A stretch of DNA of 64,000 nt from Paenibacillus amylolyticus (lineage in GTDB: Bacteria; Bacillota; Bacilli; Paenibacillales; Paenibacillaceae), in NCBI RefSeq assembly GCF_001570725.1, contig NZ_BCNV01000001.1, forward strand, positions 186,001 to 250,000, written 5' to 3'. The notes below the pieces were generated by a model, which saw nothing but the letters and a program-made list of their open reading frames with translations, had not been told where the DNA came from and did not search any database. Made by a program: the position numbers and the translations under genes. Positions within the stretch are counted from its first letter, which is position 1. Each line of letters starts with the position of its first letter. Positions 35,119 through 42,400 of this stretch are shown in pieces.

Positions 35119-35988
35119 TCAGTTTGCAGTGGTCAGACGGATACGGATATTCTGTGGATCTACCGTAAACCAGGTATCCTCCACTTGTGTAACGGCTGCG
35201 CCGGATTGACGCAATTGTTCGAGTGCCTGTTGCACTTCTTCCTTCGTGGCGTAAACAATGGTGAAGTAGTCAATTCCTGTAGCGTTATCCGGATTAACAG
35301 GCGCGTTCAATCCTGCCCAGATATTAAGTCCCAGATGGTGATGATAGCCGCCGGCAGAAACAAATAGAGCAGACATATTGGCGAAGTTACCTACGATATC
35401 AAAACCGAGTATGCCAGTATAGAAATTGCGGGCTTCTTCCAGGCTACGAACGTGGAAATGCACGTGACCAATGACTGTGCCAGCAGGCAGACCCTGCCAA
35501 GGTTCATTCTCCGATATGGCAAAGAGGCTTTCCACATCAACAGGATCACTTGCCATCACGTAATTATTGTCGCTATCCCGTTTCCAGGTGTCACGTGCAC
35601 GGTCAGCATAGATTTCAATCCCGTTCAGATCGGGATCGGAGATATAGAAGGCTTCACTGACCAGATGATCTCCTTGGCCGATCTCGATACCGGATGCAGC
35701 CAGATTACGCAGAGCAAGACCCAGGGACTTACGGTCAGGCAGCAGGATGGCAAAATGATACAAGCCAGCATGTGAGCGTTCAGGCAGAGTAATTCCATCC
35801 GTCAGTTCTTCCAATCGCAACAGAGATTGTTTTCCGTCTGCTGTTAACGTAGCCACTTTGCCACTCCGCTCCAGCAATTTCAGTCCGACCACATTAGTAT
35901 AGAACTGGATTGAACGGTCGAGATTTTTAATCCGTAGGCTCACTTCACCCAGATGGGTTGTGGCAGGAATTTGATACGTTGTATTCAT
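35119..35988 (-). CDS. VOC-family dioxygenase (CatE-like catechol 2,3-dioxygenase)
   Basis: A 289-residue two-module VOC protein. Module 1 (about 8-125) begins HLGEVSLRIKNLDRSIQFYTNVVGLKLL; module 2 (about 165-285) begins VIGHVHFHVRSLEEARNFYTGILGF and has HHHLGLN. The last module supplies the metal ligands (H, H and a late acidic residue). It is similar in layout to B. subtilis CatE, which opens catecholic and quinone-derived rings. RBS AGGAGGATATA precedes ATG 35988. It is a single gene with its own terminator. Confidence 0.85.
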   Translation of the reverse strand: MNTTYQIPATTHLGEVSLRIKNLDRSIQFYTNVVGLKLLERSGKVATLTADGKQSLLRLEELTDGITLPERSHAGLYHFAILLPDRKSLGLALRNLAASGIEIGQGDHLVSEAFYISDPDLNGIEIYADRARDTWKRDSDNNYVMASDPVDVESLFAISENEPWQGLPAGTVIGHVHFHVRSLEEARNFYTGILGFDIVGNFANMSALFVSAGGYHHHLGLNIWAGLNAPVNPDNATGIDYFTIVYATKEEVQQALEQLRQSGAAVTQVEDTWFTVDPQNIRIRLTTAN

Positions 35989-36317
35989 AATTATATCCTC
36001 CTGATTATTTGATTATAGATAATAGGGCTTAGCGTTTGGTTGTTTGTATGCGTTGAATCGAATTATTGGATTGCACTCGGTTGAAGCAGAAGTGCAGGTT
36101 AACTGTATATTCATAAATAAGTTACTTTTCATAAGTTAATATAAAATATAAATCACCTTTCGTCAATCGTATTTTACGATTATAGCTGGAGTTTTATTGG
36201 CATGAATTGTTTGATAGTTCTGTAAAAATAAAAAAATCCGACTGTAAAGCCGGACCTGAGTTGGATTCATTACATGAGGCAAAGCTTATAACGAAATCGT
36301 TCTTGCTTGGGCGACAA
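35989..36317. other. Intergenic region upstream of the catE-like gene
   Basis: 329 bases, AT-rich, no gene supported. ATAAGTTA occurs twice as a direct repeat (36117-36124, 36131-36138, 14-base period), about 130 bases upstream of the dioxygenase start. The Ku terminator lies at 36226-36260. Confidence 0.35.
36226..36260 (-). terminator. Intrinsic terminator of the ku gene
   Basis: On the minus strand TCCGGC-tttaca-GTCGGA is followed by a run of seven T. Confidence 0.75.
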
Positions 36318-37229
36318 TCAAACCTTTGGTTTGGGCGTGGCCTTTTTTCTTTTGGCTGGAGCAGGTGCGTCCGATTCTCCACCGGCAACAGCTTGAGCAG
36401 ACGTTTTTCGAGGTGCACGTTTCTTGGGCTTGGCCGTTGTTGTCCCAGGGTCAGCCGGAATGGGCTTCACGGCCTCGATGCTTGCTTGTAAAGCAGCCAT
36501 CAAATCCATCACATTGGCTTCAGGTTTGGCTGGAGCAATCTTGATTTCTTCGCCTGCCACTTTGTGCTGGATCAGATCCAGCAGTTTGCTGCGATAGTCA
36601 TCGTTGTATTTACCGGGTTCAAAAGGCGTGGACAATTGGTCAATTAGCAGCTTTGCCATCGTGAGTTCCTTCTCATTCACGTTCTGCACTTCTGGCAGGT
36701 TGGGCACCTGGGAGACAGGACGAATCTCGTCCGGATAGAAAATCGTCTCCATCGACAGGCAATCTTCCAGCACACGTATGGCAGCGAGACTGCTTTTCGA
36801 GCGGATGGAGATTTTGGCGATGCCAATTTTGCCGGTATCCCGCATCGCATTCATCAACAGCTGGTAGGCGTTACCCCCAGCCTGATCGGGCGATAGGTAA
36901 TATGTTTTCTGAAAATAGATGGGATCAATCTCAGTTAAGTCAACAAAATCCAGTATCGTAATGGTTTTGCTGGTGGAATCATTTAACGCTTCCAATTCAT
37001 CTTTCTCGAAGAGTACGAATTTTCCCTTTTCATATTCATAGCCTTTGGTGATCTCTTCCCACTTTACGTCCACTTCACACGATGGACATTGACGAACATA
37101 AGCGAGCGGGCTGCCGCAGACTTTATGGATGTAACGCATGGAGATGTCTTTGTCTTCGGTAGCCGAGAACATTTTGACAGGGACATGTACAAGGCCAAAA
37201 CTGATTGCGCCTTTCCAGACGGTATGCAT
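36318..37229 (-). CDS. ku: Ku protein (bacterial NHEJ)
   Basis: A 303-residue homodimeric DNA-end-binding protein. The start MHTVWKGAISFGLVHVPVKM and KGYEYEKGKFVLFEKDELE, TYYLSPDQAGGNAYQLL, and LLIDQLSTPFEPGKYND are canonical for the Ku core (about residues 1-255); a lysine/proline/alanine-rich basic tail (about 262-303) resembles the extended tails that bind DNA. AAGGAG precedes ATG 37229. It works with the separate ligase and polymerase encoded 2.5-5 kb downstream on the same strand. In B. subtilis the Ku/LigD pair is expressed in the forespore; here a CATACTA -10-like match upstream is suggestive only. Confidence 0.93.
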   Translation of the reverse strand: MHTVWKGAISFGLVHVPVKMFSATEDKDISMRYIHKVCGSPLAYVRQCPSCEVDVKWEEITKGYEYEKGKFVLFEKDELEALNDSTSKTITILDFVDLTEIDPIYFQKTYYLSPDQAGGNAYQLLMNAMRDTGKIGIAKISIRSKSSLAAIRVLEDCLSMETIFYPDEIRPVSQVPNLPEVQNVNEKELTMAKLLIDQLSTPFEPGKYNDDYRSKLLDLIQHKVAGEEIKIAPAKPEANVMDLMAALQASIEAVKPIPADPGTTTAKPKKRAPRKTSAQAVAGGESDAPAPAKRKKATPKPKV

Positions 37230-37387
37230 AGGTCGGCTCCTTTCGAAAGGGTACACTTTTATTCAATAGTATGGGCATCTGGTGCAATGGATAATCGTCT
37301 TATGGATGAATGAATTCGTATGGTTCGGCGAGACTCGGGGATGATAACAGAAGTGATTTCGCAATGATTAAGCCGGGAGGTGCCGAA

Positions 37388-37684
37388 ATGAGTAACAGAC
37401 GGGATGAAGAGGAAGCGCATAAGCATGCTTTTAGTCCGTATCCTCTTGCTGATGCCGAAAGCGCTGAAGAATTTTATACACCAGCAACAGCTGTGAATTG
37501 GGAAGCAGTCACTTCGGAAGAATTACCCCTTGACCGGGAGTCGTTCATGCTCGACATTGACCGGATGGTGAATGAAGGGTTAGGTGGAGGACAGGTTACG
37601 GAAGATAACGGTCATATTGGTGAAAGTACAACAGATAGCATGGTTCGTGAATCACATGATGATCCGGAAGGGGAGTATGAATAA
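37388..37684 (+). CDS. Small acidic protein of unknown function
   Basis: About 98 residues, very acidic, with no hydrophobic segment (SNRRDEEEAHKHAF..., ending ESHDDPEGEYE). I do not recognise it. GGGAGG lies 8 bases before ATG 37388; the frame continues upstream without an RBS. Its stop precedes the SspH start by one base (stop ending at 37684, ATG at 37686), so it is probably co-expressed with this spore protein and may itself be a spore component (inference). Confidence 0.65.
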   Translation: MSNRRDEEEAHKHAFSPYPLADAESAEEFYTPATAVNWEAVTSEELPLDRESFMLDIDRMVNEGLGGGQVTEDNGHIGESTTDSMVRESHDDPEGEYE

Positions 37685-37685
37685 G

Positions 37686-37865
37686 ATGATGGATGCAAAG
37701 CGCGCCAAAGCGATCTATGATTCCAAGGATACCATTGCTGTAACATTGGAAGGGGATCCGGTGTGGATTGAGAATGTGGATGAAGCCAATGGCATGGCGA
37801 CCGTTCAGGTTGGCAGCAGGCCGGGAAATACCCAAACGGTACGTGTGGATCGGTTGGAGGAGTAG
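37686..37865 (+). CDS. sspH: H-type small acid-soluble spore protein
   Basis: A 59-residue protein: MDAKRAKAIYDSKDTIAVTL with WIENVDEANGMATVQV and a DRLEE end. The pattern (RAKxIxxSxDxxxVxxxGxPVxIxxVDE) is that of SspH minor spore proteins. AAGGGGAG (37668-37675) is 10 bases from ATG 37686 (ATG 37689 also possible). SspH is made in the forespore under SigG control in Bacillus; I could not identify the promoter here. It supports a spore-forming host. Confidence 0.88.
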   Translation: MMDAKRAKAIYDSKDTIAVTLEGDPVWIENVDEANGMATVQVGSRPGNTQTVRVDRLEE

Positions 37866-37931
37866 ATACAGATAGAGCGTAGTGCTTGAGGAATTGTTGT
37901 GAAAAAAAGCTGGAATATGTACGTAAGATGG

Positions 37932-37957
37932 CCGGTACCGGGAGGTGCCGGTTTTTT
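37932..37957 (+). terminator. Intrinsic terminator after sspH
   Basis: CCGGTACC-ggga-GGTGCCGG followed by TTTTTTGTTTTTTTT. Confidence 0.85.
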
Positions 37958-37971
37958 GTTTTTTTTAGAGG

Positions 37972-38009
37972 ATGTCTGCAAACTCCGAAGGAAGCGAGTT
38001 TGCAGACAT
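37972..38009. repeat. Perfect 14-bp palindromic hairpin
   Basis: ATGTCTGCAAACTC (37972-37985) and GAGTTTGCAGACAT (37996-38009) with a 10-base loop (CGAAGGAAGC). It has no T-tract and sits between the sspH terminator and tsaE. It looks like a mobile or structural intergenic repeat; other copies must be sought elsewhere in the genome. Confidence 0.6.
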
Positions 38010-38132
38010 GGCCTAATAATGCACGTTTATATTTCCGCTTGTTTCCTTCGATGTTGCGGGCGAAGAAAGGGACCGATATAATAAGGTTCAAAGTGAACTC
38101 AGGCGGCTGGACCGCCAAAGGTGGGGCGTATA

Positions 38133-38615
38133 TTGAATCAAACGCACGAGCAGTGGGTGTATGAATCCCATGGCATTGCAGATACAGAAGCGCTTGCGTC
38201 CGCACTCGCCAGACAGGCAAACGCCGGCATGGTGATTGCGCTGGATGGTGATCTGGGCGCGGGAAAAACGGCATTTTCACAGAAATTTGCCTGGCATTTG
38301 GGTGTACGTGATGTGGTGAGCAGTCCCACATTTACGCTAATCAAGGAATATGAAGGGCGCCTGCCCTTGTATCACATGGATGTATATCGCATTTCGCTGG
38401 AAGAAGCGGATGAGCTTGGACTTGATGAATATTTCTATGGAGCCGGAGTCAGTCTGGTGGAGTGGTCAAGTATCATCCCCGAATTGCTGCCGCAAGAGCA
38501 CTTGCATGTGCAGATTGAAACAACGGGCCTGGAGGATCGAACGATTACACTGGATGGGTACGGCGAGACTTATGCAGCCATGTGCCGACAGTTCAGACAG
38601 AATGGAGTCAAATGA
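38133..38615 (+). CDS. tsaE: tRNA t6A synthesis ATPase TsaE
   Basis: About 160 residues. A P-loop ATPase with Walker A LDGDLGAGKTAFSQ (K at about 44), SSPTFTLIKEYEG, LYHMDVYR and VEWSSIIPELLP, all signatures of TsaE/YdiB. It promotes cycling of the TsaD-TsaB complex in N6-threonylcarbamoyladenosine synthesis on tRNA. AAGGTGGGG (38118-38125) is 7 bases from TTG 38133; GTG 38121 is an alternative. It is the first gene of the conserved tsaE-tsaB-rimI-tsaD operon. Confidence 0.9.
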   Translation: MNQTHEQWVYESHGIADTEALASALARQANAGMVIALDGDLGAGKTAFSQKFAWHLGVRDVVSSPTFTLIKEYEGRLPLYHMDVYRISLEEADELGLDEYFYGAGVSLVEWSSIIPELLPQEHLHVQIETTGLEDRTITLDGYGETYAAMCRQFRQNGVK

Positions 38616-39434
38616 TGATGGAAGATTTACAAAAAGAGCCGCGTCAGCGGTTTTTGGCGTTGGATACATCCACCGCAGTGATGGCAGCTGCGATGATGGA
38701 GGATCATGCGCTTTTGGAAGAACGCAATGAACGGGCCGAGCGCAACCATTCGGTACACGTTGTACCGGTGATGGAGCAGCTGCTGGCCGCCAGCAGCACA
38801 CAGCCTGGCCAGCTGGACGGCATTGCCGTTGGCGTTGGCCCAGGCTCGTACACGGGCATCCGCATTGCGGTGACCGCGGCGAAGACACTGGCCTGGGCGT
38901 GGGACATCCCCGTAGCCGGGGTGTCCAGCCTTCAGGCCCTCGCCTGGGGCGGATGGCACAGCGGCCTTGCCGCCAAGGCAGAAGCTGCGGCAGAGGATGC
39001 CGCAGCAGGGGCTGGCGGAACGTCATCCGCGGACCAGGGCAGCACAGGTGCTGCCCCTGTCCACTGGATCGTTCCGCTTGTGGATGCACGGCGCGGTCAA
39101 GCGTGCACCGCGCTGTTTGCCTCCGCCGGGAGCGATGCGCCCCGGCGTCTGGCGCCTGATGCCATCCGCAAGATGGACGGATGGCTGGAAGCCCTCGCCG
39201 CCCGTAGCCGTCTGGTTCGTCGGCGAGACGGGCCCTCATGCTGCGGCAGCGGCGGAGCTTCGCTGCCCCGCAGGAACGGCGCTCCAGCTCGTACCTTATG
39301 AGCTGGAAGGCCGCTGGGTTGGGCGCCTAGGCGCCGCCGCGCTGCTTGCAGGTCAGCGTGATGACGTGCATGCGCTGGTGCCGAACTACACCCAGCTGTC
39401 TGAAGCGGAAGCCAATCTGCTGCGCAAAGGCTAA
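38615..39434 (+). pseudogene. tsaB: TsaB, t6A complex subunit, frameshifted
   Basis: An ASKHA-fold partner of TsaD: FLALDTSTAVMAAAM, NHSVHVVPVMEQLL, GVGPGSYTGIRIAVTAAKTLAW are all present. The first frame ends at 39301, but the expected C-terminal part (VWFVGETGPHAAAAAEL, then VHALVPNYTQLSEAEANLL) lies in the +1 frame and ends at 39434. Removing one C from the CCC at 39201-39203 restores a single reading frame. TsaB is normally essential, so a sequencing error or +1 recoding is more likely than true loss. An Ala-rich insertion lies at about residues 118-148, in a stretch much richer in G and C than the rest. ATG 38615 overlaps the tsaE stop. Confidence 0.85.
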
Positions 39435-39451
39435 AGGGGGAGGGGAAGCAG

Positions 39452-39973
39452 ATGGACAACGTGGCGAATAATAAGCAGGAAGCAGCGCTTCAGTTCAGGT
39501 TCATGACACTCGCGGATATTCCCGATGTGATGGAGATTGAACATGAGGCCTTTACCCTGCCCTGGACGGAAGAAGCATTTCAAAATGAATTGACACACAA
39601 TCATTTTGCTAAATATATGGTGATGGAATTAGAAGGAAAAGCCATTGGCTATGCAGGTATGTGGACAATCATGGATGAAGCCCATATTACCAATATTGCA
39701 GTTAGAGGCGCGTATCGTGGACGCAAGCTTGGTGAAAAGTTGCTGGACGAATTAATGAGTACGGCAGCTTATCTCGGGATGGAACGAATGACGCTGGAGG
39801 TCAGAGTGTCGAACAGCATTGCCCAGCGTTTATATCAGAAAAAAGGGTTTGAATCGGCGGGTCTTCGTAAAGGGTATTACTCCGATAATGGGGAAGATGC
39901 GATGATTATGTGGGCGAACTTGCCGTCTGCAGGCCGGAGCGGCGAAGAGGAAGGAAGCGTACTGGATTCATGA
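39452..39973 (+). CDS. rimI: Ribosomal-protein-alanine N-acetyltransferase RimI-like
   Basis: A 173-residue [32 protein letters not shown] at the start, [20 protein letters not shown] with the acetyl-CoA loop (RxxGxG/A-like, R-G-R-K-L-G), and the [19 protein letters not shown] motif of RimI. Known members acetylate the N-terminal alanine of ribosomal protein bS18. RBS GGGGGAGGGG precedes ATG 39452. It overlaps tsaD by four bases, the conserved arrangement with the t6A genes. Confidence 0.9.
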   Translation: MDNVANNKQEAALQFRFMTLADIPDVMEIEHEAFTLPWTEEAFQNELTHNHFAKYMVMELEGKAIGYAGMWTIMDEAHITNIAVRGAYRGRKLGEKLLDELMSTAAYLGMERMTLEVRVSNSIAQRLYQKKGFESAGLRKGYYSDNGEDAMIMWANLPSAGRSGEEEGSVLDS

Positions 39974-41025
39974 ACGAACTCAATGAAAAAATAAATGATG
40001 CACCCTCCTATATTTTGGCGGTGGAGACAAGCTGTGATGAAACATCGGTAGCTGTAGTCAAGGATGGACGGGAAGTGCTGTCCAATCTGATCTCAAGTCA
40101 GATCGAGACCCATAAGGCATTCGGCGGCGTTGTACCTGAAGTGGCTTCACGCAAACATGTCGAAGTGATTACGTTGATGCTGGAACAGGCCATAGAACAG
40201 TCCGGCATTCGTCCGCGTGATCTGAGTGCGATTGCTGTGACGCAAGGTCCGGGACTGGTCGGGGCATTGCTGGTAGGAATCGTTGCAGCCAAAACGCTGG
40301 CGATGGCACTGGGCAAACCGCTCATTGGCACACATCATATTGCTGGGCATATCTATGCCAACCGACTTACTCATGAACTGCAATATCCTGCAATGGCACT
40401 GGTCGTATCCGGTGGACATACAGAACTCGTGCATATGGAATCCGAGGGCAAGTTCAAACTGATTGGCCGTACGCGTGATGATGCTGTAGGTGAGGCGTAT
40501 GACAAAGTAGCACGTGCATTGGGCTGTCCTTATCCGGGAGGTCCGCATGTGGACCGGATGGCGTCTGAAGCGGAGAATGTGGTCCCATTGCCACGGGTGT
40601 GGCTGGAAGCAGGTTCGTATGATTTCAGTCTCAGTGGTCTGAAGTCTGCTGTACTGAATGCGCTCAATCAGGCCAAAATGCGCGGCGAAACGTTGGAGCC
40701 ATCTGCGGTTGCCCGTGGTTTCCAGGAAGCTGTCGTAGAAGTGTTGGTGGAGAAAGCCGTAAGAGCAGTTCGTGAGTACGGTTCACGGCAATTACTGTTA
40801 TGCGGTGGTGTTGCAGCTAACCGGGGGTTGCGCTCGGCGTTACAAGAGCGTTGTGCGAAGGAAGGGCTTGAACTATTAATACCGCCGATGCAATATTGTA
40901 CGGATAATGCGGCCATGATTGGAGCGGCTGCGTATCTGAAATGGCAACGGGGAGAAATCTCTGAGTTTGATGCCAAAGCAGACCCTGGACTTTCTCTGGA
41001 GCAATGGTCCGTTCAGTCCTTATAG
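39970..41025 (+). CDS. tsaD: tRNA N6-adenosine threonylcarbamoyltransferase TsaD
   Basis: A 351-residue catalytic subunit that transfers threonylcarbamoyl from threonylcarbamoyl-AMP to A37 of ANN-decoding tRNAs. [15 protein letters not shown] opens the ASKHA fold; the metal site HHIAGH has H123 and H127; [27 protein letters not shown] and [10 protein letters not shown] are conserved. The frame is open upstream to 39910, but the start is ATG 39970, overlapping the rimI stop (ATGA). Confidence 0.95.
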   Translation: MNELNEKINDAPSYILAVETSCDETSVAVVKDGREVLSNLISSQIETHKAFGGVVPEVASRKHVEVITLMLEQAIEQSGIRPRDLSAIAVTQGPGLVGALLVGIVAAKTLAMALGKPLIGTHHIAGHIYANRLTHELQYPAMALVVSGGHTELVHMESEGKFKLIGRTRDDAVGEAYDKVARALGCPYPGGPHVDRMASEAENVVPLPRVWLEAGSYDFSLSGLKSAVLNALNQAKMRGETLEPSAVARGFQEAVVEVLVEKAVRAVREYGSRQLLLCGGVAANRGLRSALQERCAKEGLELLIPPMQYCTDNAAMIGAAAYLKWQRGEISEFDAKADPGLSLEQWSVQSL

Positions 41026-41205
41026 AGGTTGTTCAAAAAGCCCGCTTTTGATTACGAATGATGCCTAGCGGCATCATCAGCATCGAATATGGAATTCAGC
41101 CGAAATGTCCGTTGCTCACGTAGTTTTAACTACGCTCCGCTACTCCATTTCTAGCTTCATCCCATCTTCTCGGTGCTGAAAACCGATCTTTTTGAACACG
41201 CACTT
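41026..41205. repeat. Intergenic repeat with 10-bp terminal inverted repeats
   Basis: GTTCAAAAAG (41031-41040) is mirrored by CTTTTTGAAC (41188-41197), followed by ACGCACTT. The interior contains further stem-loops (for example ACGTAG-TTTTAA-CTACG near 41118-41134) and no ORF. The right end recurs at 30808-30829. It is MITE-like or a Paenibacillus-type palindromic repeat; it begins directly after the tsaD stop and could also end its transcript. Confidence 0.6.
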
Positions 41206-41240
41206 ATAGTCCATATAGACAGGCCGTTTGAGATTAAGAG

Positions 41241-41270
41241 TTGACAGCCTGGATGTGAAGAATGTATATT
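41241..41270 (+). promoter_or_regulatory. Promoter of the tandem T-box / leuA unit
   Basis: TTGACA (41241-41246), 18-base spacer, TATATT (41265-41270). It lies about 35 bases before the first T-box element. Confidence 0.75.
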
Positions 41271-41306
41271 AGTTACAAATTTAAACAGGAATTTATCTTC
41301 CTGAAC

Positions 41307-41696
41307 TGATAAACGCGATGAACAGGAATAGTAAGGTCATTCCCGGTCTTAGAGAGCTGCGGTATGGTGCAACGCAGTCGAAGGAAACCTGAAACTCACC
41401 TGGAAGCGGAACGATGGAACACGGTGACTCCCTGGGAGAATCCGAAGGCCGATCATGGCCCAAAGTACATGGTTACGGGTTGCCTCCGTGAATGGGCCGT
41501 TGTCGGTAGGACCGTTATTATAAGGATCAACTGATGATAACTGAGGGGGCTTTCAGGCTGCTTCAAGTGATCCGGATATGCGAAAGCATTCAAGGGTTGT
41601 CTTGAATGAACAGGATGGAAGTCAACAAGAGTGGTACCGCGAAGGTGAACAGCCTGTCGTCTCTTGCATTATTGCATGAGGTGGCAGGCTTTTTTG
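41307..41696 (+). ncRNA. T-box leader 1, leucine specifier
   Basis: A complete T-box: GATAAACGCGATGAACAGG start, AGAGAGCTGCGG apical element with GCAACGCAG, specifier CTC (41395-41397) in GAAACTCACC, the T-box sequence AGAGTGGTACCGCG (41628-41641), and a terminator 41651-41696 (AGCCTGTCGTCTC...GAGGTGGCAGGCT plus T6). CUC is a leucine codon, so uncharged tRNA-Leu would promote read-through. It is the first of two tandem copies. Confidence 0.92.
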
Positions 41697-41731
41697 ATTT
41701 TCAAAATAAGGATGAATGAAGTTAGGTCATA

Positions 41732-42090
41732 TGATAAATGTGATGAACGGGAGCAGTAGAAGGATAAGGCGCTCAGAGAGCTGCGGGGTGGTGCGACGCA
41801 GTGGCTGGAATCATTCGAATCTCGCCCGGGAACGGAGCTGTGGAAGCGTGGGGACGATATCAATCGCCCAGTTGTCCTGACGGACAACGACATGTGTTAC
41901 ACAGCAACGGTTAACCTCCGTTATAGGGTGTATCTCCGAATTCCAGTGGTGTCGTGCGTGCATATGCACAATCCAGCGGATCTCGGAGACGACGAGGTGG
42001 ATGGAGTCCGGCGCAAGTCTGGCACATCAAGCGAGAGTGGTACCGCGGAGGGGATAATGACCCGCCGTCTCTTATATGAGATGGCGGGTT
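41732..42090 (+). ncRNA. T-box leader 2, leucine specifier
   Basis: A second complete T-box: GATAAATGTGATGAACGGGAGCAG start, AGAGAGCTGCGGGGTGGTGC apical element, specifier CTC (41821-41823) in GAATCTCGCC, AGAGTGGTACCGCG (42034-42047), and a terminator 42061-42088 (CCCGCCGTCTCT...AGATGGCGGG) followed by the T-rich TTATTTGTGTTT. Same specifier as the first, so both read tRNA-Leu. It is followed by about 310 bases without a supported gene before leuA. Confidence 0.92.
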
Positions 42091-42400
42091 ATTTGTGTTT
42101 GCTGCCGGCAGCAGGGTGGGCAAGGGAATGAACCATATGGAGATTGAAAAGTCAGAAGGTCAGGGTGTAAGTCGACGTACACTCTGTCATGAGGGTAAGC
42201 AACGAACGAGCAATGAACATGTAACATCAAGTATAGGCACTAAACATTCAACAGGCTTTAATGCTCACAAGGACCAAACTACAAACGACATATGTTTTTA
42301 TAAACAAAATATATAACCACAGAGACGGAGATCAACAGGTGTTCTAATCCTCGTGGATCGTAACAAAAAGGATTATAAAATTTGATGGAGGTTGATGAAT

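Noticed and set aside
37230..37320. SigG promoter for ku from the CATACTA match
   Set aside because: No convincing -35 sequence at the right distance; kept only as a remark in the ku entry.
38615..39301. Treating the first TsaB frame as a complete shorter protein
   Set aside because: Its last about 30 residues (RSRLVRRRDGPSCC...) are not TsaB-like, while the true C-terminal part continues in the other frame.
42128..42316. Open frame of 62 codons between the second T-box and leuA, as a leader peptide
   Set aside because: It contains a single Leu codon and no Leu run, so it does not look like an attenuator peptide, and no second terminator follows it.
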